From CAZJQD01 sp964548165 [NCBI: uncultured bacterium] (GTDB taxonomy: Bacteria > UBA8481): a stretch of DNA of 11,741 nucleotides. Shown here in pieces: positions 7,065 to 11,741 of this stretch (its first letter is position 1; every line of letters begins with the position of its first letter). The stretch spans positions 1 to 11,741 of the forward strand of contig CAZJQD010000072.1 of assembly GCA_964548165.1 (NCBI GenBank). Reading direction: 5' to 3'. The position numbers and the translations under genes are program-made. Under the pieces are notes generated by a model. It did no database searches. It had not been told where the DNA came from and saw only the letters and a list, made by a program, of their open reading frames with translations.

Positions 7065-7239
7065 TTCACCGCGGAGACGCTGAGAACGCTGAGACGAAGT
7101 AGATATTGGCGTCCTATAAATCCTTAGAAAAATCCCGCGTAGGCGGTCTATGCGTCGATCGAGGCGTATGTCTATTCCTTGCATATTCCTGGGACGTGCC
7201 TGGTCTTCTCTCTGCGCTCTCTGCGTCTCTGCGGTTCAA
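7065..7239. repeat. 175-bp inverted-repeat element (copy A), usp/btuD gap
   Basis: The left arm 7068-7099 and the reverse complement of the right arm 7205-7235 align over about 31 nt with four substitutions and one gap; both read close to ACCGCAGAGACGCAGAGAGC. Outer ends are TTCACC (7065) and GGTTCAA (ending 7239), directly against the TAA of the convergent ATPase gene at 7240. The core (about 7100-7204) is more AT-rich than the genes around and has no convincing ORF. No target-site duplication was recognised. The arms would let RNA from either strand fold into a long hairpin, so it could act as a two-way transcript end; a miniature mobile element is the alternative. A related element is at 11322-11493. 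Confidence 0.75.
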
Positions 7240-8019
7240 TTACGGCCGGCGCTCATCGACGCCGTAGACGCGCCGGATCACGTCGGCGGCCAGCGCGTCC
7301 TTCGGAACGCCGCTGGCGGCGACTCTGCCCTCCGACAGGACGACGACGCGGTCGCACCAGAGCCTTAGCGCCGTGAGATCATGGGCTGAGAAGAGAATGG
7401 CCAGGCCGGTCGCGGCCAGCGCGCGCACACGCTCGCCAAGCGCGTACTGGTGTCCCAGATCGAGATTGGCCTCGGGCTCGTCGAGCAGGAGCACGCGCGG
7501 CTCCTGCGCCAGGGCGCGCGCCAGCTGAACGAGCTGCTTCTCGCCGCCCGAGAGCGTCTGCTGGGAGCGATCCGCAAGAGCGCCGACGCCGGCATCGCTC
7601 ATCGCCTTCTCGACGACGGCCGCATCCGCCGCGCCCGGCCCCGACCAGGCCGCAATCCACGGGTATCGGCCCATCCCGACGACGTCGCGAACGCTGTAGC
7701 CGGCGATCGGTGGATTATCCTGGAAGACGACGGCGACCTGCCGGGCCCGCTCCCTCGCCGCGATCGACACGGCATCGGCGTCGCCGATCTTCGCTCGCCC
7801 CGAGGACGGCGCCACGAGCCCGGACAGCGCGCGAACGAGCGTCGTCTTCCCTGCCCCGTTCGGTCCCGCGAGCCCCACGACCTCGCCCGGCTTCAAGGCG
7901 ATATCGATGCCCTTCAGGACAAGCCGGCCGCCGAGCGTGACCTCGAGCCGCTCGGCCGATGCCACGGGCCCATGCTCCGCCCGAGGCGCCCTGCCACTCG
8001 TCTTCGCGCGCTCAGGCAT
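7240..8019 (-). CDS. ABC importer ATPase, BtuD/FecE/HmuV type
   Basis: ATP-binding subunit of a metal-chelate-type importer; it dimerises on the FecCD-type permease encoded just upstream. Walker A GPNGAGKT is at residues 52-59, Q-loop Gln100, the family-typical VRDVVGMGRYPW at about 110-121, signature LSGGE at 156-160, Walker B VLLLDEP at 176-182 and H-loop His213. The residue after DEP, commonly Thr or Phe, is Glu183. I chose the ATG at 8019 (259 residues) over the GTG at 8037 because GGAGG lies 6-7 nt before it; it overlaps the permease stop by 8 nt. The substrate could be cobalamin, heme or a ferric siderophore; the ATPase itself cannot tell. Confidence 0.93.
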   Translation of the reverse strand: MPERAKTSGRAPRAEHGPVASAERLEVTLGGRLVLKGIDIALKPGEVVGLAGPNGAGKTTLVRALSGLVAPSSGRAKIGDADAVSIAARERARQVAVVFQDNPPIAGYSVRDVVGMGRYPWIAAWSGPGAADAAVVEKAMSDAGVGALADRSQQTLSGGEKQLVQLARALAQEPRVLLLDEPEANLDLGHQYALGERVRALAATGLAILFSAHDLTALRLWCDRVVVLSEGRVAASGVPKDALAADVIRRVYGVDERRP

Positions 8020-9043
8020 AGTTGTCCCTCCGACCACTCTGGCGCATCAGGTAGAGGAAGAACGGCACTCCCAGGAGCGACGTCACGATGCCCAGTCGGA
8101 TCGCACCGCCGCCGACCATGCGTGCCGCCGTGTCTGCAACGAGTAGTAGCACCGCGCCGCCCGCCGCGCTCGAGACCGCGAGCCGGCCGTGAGCGGGGCC
8201 CTGGATCGCCCGGACGATGTGAGGGACGATGATCCCGACGAAGCCGATCACGCCCGAGACCGCCACGGCGCCGCCGGCACAGAGGGCGGCCGCGAGCACG
8301 ACGAGGGCGCGGAGCCGTCCGACATTCACGCCCAGCGAAGACGCCACCTCCTCGCCCGCCGCGAGCGTGTCGAGATCCCGGGCGACGAAGGCGGAGAGCG
8401 CGAAGCCGGCGGCCAGGAACGGCAGGACGACGCCGACGTGAGCCCAGGTGCGGGCATCGAGCGATCCCATCAGCCAGCCGAGAATGTCCCTGAGGAGAAA
8501 GTGCTCGGTCGCGAGCATGATCGTCGAGGTCGCCGCGGTCGCCAGCGCGTTGATGGCGATGCCCGCCAGGAGGAGCGACACGATCGGCGCGCGGCCTCCC
8601 CGGATCGCGATGACGAAGGCGAGGAGCGTGCAGACGGCGGCGCCGAGAAAGGACGCGGCCGGAAGCGCCAGGAGCCCGCCCCATCCGAGCCAGAGGGCGA
8701 GCACGGCGCCGAGCGCGCCACCCGCTGATATCCCGACGACGCCGGGATCGGCGAGCGGATTCCGGAAGAGCCCCTGCATGAGCACGCCCGAGAGCGCAAG
8801 CGCGGCGCCAACGAGCGCGGCGAGGATGGCCCGTGGCAGGCGGATCTCGCGGATGACCGTCCGCTCGGGCGCTGTGAGCGCGCCGGCCTCGGGCGAGGCG
8901 CTCACCGGTATCGCCGCCGATCCGCTCACCAACTCCGCGATCACATCGAGGACCTGGGCCGGAGTGAACGACCGCTCACCCAGGCAGACCGCGCCCGTCA
9001 GCACCACCACGACGAGCGCGAGAAGCAGGAGGCCGCGGATCAC
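8012..9043 (-). CDS. FecCD-family ABC permease, BtuC type
   Basis: Inner-membrane permease of the same importer, 343 residues and mostly hydrophobic, consistent with about ten membrane helices per subunit. Family hallmarks are RLPR at about 68-71, followed by GALALSG-like and LMQGLFRNPLADPGVVG segments (about 84-104), and FVGIIVPHIVR near 268-278, the segment that contacts the ATPase. The open frame runs upstream to a GTG at 9148, but that extension is a shadow of the binding-protein gene. The GTG at 9043 fits better: GGAGG lies 5 nt upstream, it overlaps the upstream stop as GTGA, and a hydrophobic helix starts right after it. The stop overlaps the ATPase start by 8 nt. One permease gene implies a homodimer. 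Confidence 0.93.
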   Translation of the reverse strand: MIRGLLLLALVVVVLTGAVCLGERSFTPAQVLDVIAELVSGSAAIPVSASPEAGALTAPERTVIREIRLPRAILAALVGAALALSGVLMQGLFRNPLADPGVVGISAGGALGAVLALWLGWGGLLALPAASFLGAAVCTLLAFVIAIRGGRAPIVSLLLAGIAINALATAATSTIMLATEHFLLRDILGWLMGSLDARTWAHVGVVLPFLAAGFALSAFVARDLDTLAAGEEVASSLGVNVGRLRALVVLAAALCAGGAVAVSGVIGFVGIIVPHIVRAIQGPAHGRLAVSSAAGGAVLLLVADTAARMVGGGAIRLGIVTSLLGVPFFLYLMRQSGRRDNYA

Positions 9044-10032
9044 CGGCCGCCTCCGTGCGCGTTCGCGGCGAGATCGGGATGCAGGAGCCTCGCCCAGGTC
9101 TCCAGGGCTCGTCCCGCGAACTGCGACGGCGGTTGGAGCTCGCGCCACTCCCCGACCGCCAGGCGCGGCAGGAGCGTGGCCAGGGCGGGATCCTCGTGGA
9201 AGCGAGCGACCTGTCCCGGGTTGAGGACGATGACGTCCGGCGAAAGAAAGAGGATCTCCTCGGGCGAGACCGTCCGCGAGGGACCCTTCAGGACATTCAC
9301 TCCCCCGGCAAGACGGATGAGATCGTCGGGCAGCGAATCGTGCCCCTGGGCGAAGAATGACCCGCTCAGGAAGAGCGTCTTGACGGGCGCCCTCCCGGCC
9401 ACGGCCCGGGCCACCCGCGCCGCGGCGGCATCGATGCCGGCCACGAGGGCCTCCGCTCCCGGCTCGTTCCCCACGGCCCTCCCGAGATTCATGAGGTTCT
9501 CGCGGATATCCGCGAGGGTCACCGGGTACTTCAGGCGATGGACCTTGAGCCCGGCCTGCTGCATCAGGTAGACGACCTCGTACCGGTTGAAGTCGTTGAC
9601 GACGACGAGATCGGGCGCCATGAGGATGATGGGCTCGACGTCGGCGATGTGCGTGATGAGCGCGCCAACCTGCGCCGCGCTCTCGGAAACGTTTGAGTAG
9701 TCGGGCACGCCCGCGAGGAACGTCATGGCCGCGATCGAATCGACGGGCACGAGCCCGGCCAGGAGCTCATCGGCCTCGCTTGAGAGCGAGACAATGCGCG
9801 CGGGCGGCGTCGCCACGGGCGCATCCAACCGCGTCGGAGACGCGGGCGGCGGCAGAGGCAGCGAGAGCGCCGGCACGAGCCCGGCGAGCGCCACGGCGAT
9901 GAGCGCCGCAATGGAGAGAAGCCGAACCAGGTCCCACGCTCCTTCAGGCGACTGCGCAAATGCGCGGCCGCGGATGGCGCCGCATGCGAATCCCGAGGGC
10001 CCACGGCGCGAACCGGGAGGATACGCCAGCAT
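9040..10032 (-). CDS. Periplasmic binding protein of BtuF/FhuD type
   Basis: Ligand-capturing subunit of the importer (PF01497-type fold): two lobes joined by a long helix. Lobe 1 starts at about residue 78 with ARIVSLSSEADELLAGL; EPIILMAPDLVVV is near 133-145; lobe 2 includes LPDDLIRLAGGVNV (about 234-247) and LSPDVIVLNPGQ (about 263-274). Hydrophobic residues 37-58 look like a signal peptide or anchor. The only ATG (10032) would put 35 atypical residues in front of it. CTG at 9930, with AAGGAG 8 nt upstream, would start a clean signal peptide and give 296 residues; no ATG, GTG or TTG lies in frame between. The stop overlaps the permease GTG (GTGA). The ligand is unknown, and no B12-box riboswitch was recognised upstream. 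Confidence 0.88.
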   Translation of the reverse strand: MLAYPPGSRRGPSGFACGAIRGRAFAQSPEGAWDLVRLLSIAALIAVALAGLVPALSLPLPPPASPTRLDAPVATPPARIVSLSSEADELLAGLVPVDSIAAMTFLAGVPDYSNVSESAAQVGALITHIADVEPIILMAPDLVVVNDFNRYEVVYLMQQAGLKVHRLKYPVTLADIRENLMNLGRAVGNEPGAEALVAGIDAAAARVARAVAGRAPVKTLFLSGSFFAQGHDSLPDDLIRLAGGVNVLKGPSRTVSPEEILFLSPDVIVLNPGQVARFHEDPALATLLPRLAVGEWRELQPPSQFAGRALETWARLLHPDLAANAHGGGR

Positions 10033-10067
10033 CGCCCCGGAGCGAAGTCACCTGCTGTTTCTTTTTC

Positions 10068-10096
10068 TGGCCCCCGTCGCTCCCGCACCCCATAAT
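10068..10096 (+). promoter_or_regulatory. Promoter for the PLD gene, likely leaderless mRNA
   Basis: CATAAT at 10091-10096 matches the -10 consensus at 5 of 6 positions and ends only 6 nt before the ATG at 10103, so the mRNA would begin at or next to the start codon. No Shine-Dalgarno sequence precedes the ATG (CCCATAATTCCCGC), consistent with a leaderless transcript. The -35 position with a 17-nt spacer, TGGCCC at 10068-10073, is poor. Confidence 0.45.
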
Positions 10097-10102
10097 TCCC
10101 GC

Positions 10103-11302
10103 ATGATGATTCCCAACTGGAAACGCCTCGTCGCCGGCCTCTGCGCGCTCGTCGGCTTCCCCTTCGCCGTGGAAGCCGTCGGCCGCCCGCCCGTCCGCGT
10201 CGTCGTGACGATCCCCGAGGAAGTCTCGCTCGATCTCGCCGACCTCCCCCAGGCCCAGGCGGAATGGATCCGCATGATCCGCGGCGCGCGCCAGACGCTC
10301 GACATCGCCCAGTTCTACATCTTCAACGAGCCCGGGCAGGCCCTGGAGCCGGTGCTCGCGGAACTCGAGTCCGCGGGCCGGCGCGGCGTCGCTATCCGCT
10401 TCCTCGTCTCCTCCACCTTCCTCGCCAACGACACCGCCGGCATCGAGCGTCTCCGCGCCATGCCCAGCCTCCAGCTCCGCGTCATTGACATGGCGGCCAT
10501 CAACGACGGGACGCTCCACGCCAAGTACTGGATCGTCGACGGCGAGACGATCTACGTCGGAAGCCAGAACACGGACTGGCGATCGCTCTCGCAGGTCATG
10601 GAGACCGGCCTGGAGATCGGCGACCAGCTCCTGGCGCGAAAGCTCAAGCAGATCTTCGACGCCGACTGGGCCGCCGCCGCGAGCGGCGCCGCGCCGACCG
10701 CGACCGAGCTGGGAACGGACACGACGCCCGCGATCTCCGGCGACCTCGAGCTTGTCGCCAGCCCGCCGTCCTGGAATCCGCCCGGCGTCCGCGCCGCCGA
10801 GCCCGCTCTCGTGGAACTCCTCGGCAGCGCCCGACGATCGATCCGCATCCAGGTCCTCTCCTACGGCACGGTCTCCGAGCGCTCCCGCTACTGGCCCGTC
10901 CTCGACCAGGCGCTGCGCACCGCCGCCGTCCGCGGCGTGAAGGTCCAGCTCCTCGTCTCGCACTGGAACACGGCCTCGCCGCAGATCGATCACCTCAAGT
11001 CGCTCTCGCTCGTGCCCAACATCGAGGTCCGCGTCGTCACGCTCCCGGAACACAGCTCCGGCTTCATCCCCTTCGCCCGCGTCATCCACTCCAAGGTGCT
11101 CGTCGTCGACTCCGACGTGCTCTGGGTCGGAACGTCCAACTGGTCCTCGAGCTACTTCGAGAAGCAGCGCAATATCGAGATCATCGCGCGACGGCCGGCG
11201 CTTGCCGAGACCGGATCCCGGATCCACGACGCCCTCTGGAGTAGCCCCTACGCGGCGCCCATCGATGTGAACAAGGAGTACCCTCGCCCCCGAAGAGGCT
11301 GA
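10103..11302 (+). CDS. Secreted PLD3/PLD4-like two-HKD phospholipase D protein
   Basis: A 399-residue member of the phospholipase D superfamily with an N-terminal hydrophobic segment (about 8-24: signal peptide or anchor), so probably periplasmic or surface-exposed. HKD1 spans His139, Lys141, Asp146, Gly153-Ser154, Asn156; HKD2 spans His329, Lys331, Asp336, Gly343-Thr344, Asn346. Both are intact, so phosphodiesterase or transphosphatidylase activity is expected. The text after HKD1 (TDWRSLSQVMETG) and around HKD2 (IPFARVIHSK, GTSNWSSSYF, SPY near the end) follows animal PLD3/PLD4, which are single-strand 5' exonucleases and lipid transphosphatidylases, more than bacterial cardiolipin synthases (comparison from memory). 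The open frame extends upstream to 9725 as a shadow; the ATG at 10103 follows a -10 box by 6 nt. Substrate (lipid or nucleic acid) is unknown. Confidence 0.88.
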   Translation: MMIPNWKRLVAGLCALVGFPFAVEAVGRPPVRVVVTIPEEVSLDLADLPQAQAEWIRMIRGARQTLDIAQFYIFNEPGQALEPVLAELESAGRRGVAIRFLVSSTFLANDTAGIERLRAMPSLQLRVIDMAAINDGTLHAKYWIVDGETIYVGSQNTDWRSLSQVMETGLEIGDQLLARKLKQIFDADWAAAASGAAPTATELGTDTTPAISGDLELVASPPSWNPPGVRAAEPALVELLGSARRSIRIQVLSYGTVSERSRYWPVLDQALRTAAVRGVKVQLLVSHWNTASPQIDHLKSLSLVPNIEVRVVTLPEHSSGFIPFARVIHSKVLVVDSDVLWVGTSNWSSSYFEKQRNIEIIARRPALAETGSRIHDALWSSPYAAPIDVNKEYPRPRRG

Positions 11303-11321
11303 CCCTGATCGTGCGCACATG

Positions 11322-11493
11322 TTCACCGCAGAGATCTCAGAGAACACGGAGAAAGCCAAGGCAGGACAGAGATTCCGGATAGTGTTGATGTCATCCGTCG
11401 CTGTATCAGCAACAAGCTGTGGCAGAAGGAGAGGTGCTGCTTGTTCTTTACCTTTGCCTTCCTCTGCGGTCTCTGCGTTCTCTGTGGTGCGAA
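11322..11493. repeat. 172-bp inverted-repeat element (copy B), pld/glgB gap
   Basis: The left arm (about 11322-11360) starts TTCACCGCAGAGATCTCAGA. The right arm (about 11452-11493), reverse-complemented, reads CACCACAGAGAACGCAGAGA and continues into a similar GGCAAAGG-type stretch, so the arms pair over nearly 40 nt with several mismatches. The left arm matches copy A over the first 13 bases with one change and then loosely. The core, about 90 nt, has no evident similarity to the core of copy A. The element ends 8 nt before the glgB stop codon. A short open frame through it (11319-11585) runs into glgB antisense and is not credible as a gene. It may be a two-way terminator or a miniature mobile element. 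Confidence 0.7.
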
Positions 11494-11501
11494 TTCATGA
11501 A

Positions 11502-11741
11502 TTAGTCGGGAGCGAGAAAGACGGCTCCCAATGGCGGCAGGGTGACGTAGACCGAGTGGCTATGCCCGTTCCAGCCCTCGGGTGACGCCTCGGTGCCGCC
11601 GAGGTTGCCGACGCCAGAGCCGCCGTAAACCTCCGCGTCGCTGTTGAGCACTTCCTTCCAGAAGCCGCCGCGCGGGACGCCGATCCGGTAGTGAGGGCGG
11701 GGCACGGGCGTGAAGTTGAAGGCCACGAGCATGACGTCGTC
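11502..11741 (-). CDS. glgB: 1,4-alpha-glucan branching enzyme, C-terminal part
   Basis: Only the last 79 residues are in the window; the frame stays open to the right edge, so the gene is cut by the window and not necessarily truncated in the genome. The enzyme makes alpha-1,6 branches in glycogen. The visible part is the C-terminal beta-sandwich: VAFNFTPVPRPHYRIGVP, then GGFWKEVLNSDAEVYGGSG, then GNLGG and the closing TLPPLGAVFLAPD, all highly typical of GlgB ends. It is convergent with the PLD gene, and repeat copy B fills the gap between them. Confidence 0.93.
   Translation of the reverse strand, partial: DDVMLVAFNFTPVPRPHYRIGVPRGGFWKEVLNSDAEVYGGSGVGNLGGTEASPEGWNGHSHSVYVTLPPLGAVFLAPD

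Noticed and set aside
7065-7239. Insertion sequence or transposase remnant in the usp/btuD gap
   Set aside because: Too short for a transposase, no coding trace in the core, no recognisable target duplication; recorded only as an inverted-repeat element.
9931-10100. Cobalamin riboswitch upstream of the importer operon
   Set aside because: I read the minus-strand leader for a B12-box-like GCCACTG and the conserved core and found no match. A covariance search would be needed to be certain.
9725-10102. Upstream extension of the PLD frame as part of the protein
   Set aside because: It is antisense to the binding-protein gene and rich in Ser/Ala/Arg without structure; the -10 box and hydrophobic N-terminus place the start at 10103.
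9944-11359. 471-codon open frame on the minus strand opposite the PLD gene
   Set aside because: It overlaps intact HKD motifs on the other strand and runs into repeat copy B; composition is that of an antisense shadow.
11319-11585. 88-codon open frame through repeat copy B
   Set aside because: It begins inside the repeat arm and ends antisense to glgB; no ribosome binding site and no recognisable family, so it is a chance frame.

Overview
The window is about 11.7 kb of dense, GC-rich DNA (high G/C at third codon positions) from a diderm (Gram-negative) bacterium. LPS transport genes (lptC, lptA, lptB) sit next to rpoN, there is a periplasmic LysM protein, and a three-gene uptake system has a periplasmic binding protein. 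The sequence alone does not fix the phylum. The long acidic linker and internal insertion in RpoN, and the intergenic repeats built on an ACCGCAGAGACGCAGAGA-like motif, suggest a less-studied environmental lineage rather than a well-studied proteobacterium. That is inference.

Left block (79-3861, minus strand): lptC > lptA > lptB > rpoN. Every junction overlaps (ATGA, GTGA, TGATG), so this is one translationally coupled operon for LPS export to the outer membrane, ending in sigma-54. An in-frame 12-bp repeat array forms the LptB tail just upstream of the rpoN start. At the extreme left edge a good sigma-70-type promoter (GTGACA-17-CATAAT) inside a perfect 10-bp inverted repeat points out of the window, towards the gene after rpoN.

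Centre (4020-7045, plus strand): a small secreted coiled-coil/LysM protein, ilvD (dihydroxy-acid dehydratase, branched-chain amino acid synthesis) 45 nt downstream, and a tandem-domain universal stress protein with its own promoter-like sequence.

Right block: a minus-strand operon of binding protein, FecCD-type permease and ATPase (9930/10032 to 7240), with overlapping junctions. It is a BtuFCD/FhuBCD-like importer for a cobalamin, heme or siderophore-type ligand; no B12 riboswitch was recognised. Divergent from it is a plus-strand two-HKD phospholipase D family protein. Its sequence resembles animal PLD3/PLD4 (lysosomal 5' exonucleases / lipid transphosphatidylases) more than the usual bacterial cardiolipin synthases; this is the most notable gene here. 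The window ends inside the C-terminus of a glycogen branching enzyme (glgB, minus strand).

Two inverted-repeat elements of about 175 bp (7065-7239 and 11322-11493) occupy the two convergent intergenic gaps, usp/btuD and pld/glgB. Their arms are related, their cores are unlike each other, and each starts exactly 19 nt after the plus-strand stop codon. No transposase, phage gene, CRISPR array, rRNA or tRNA was seen.
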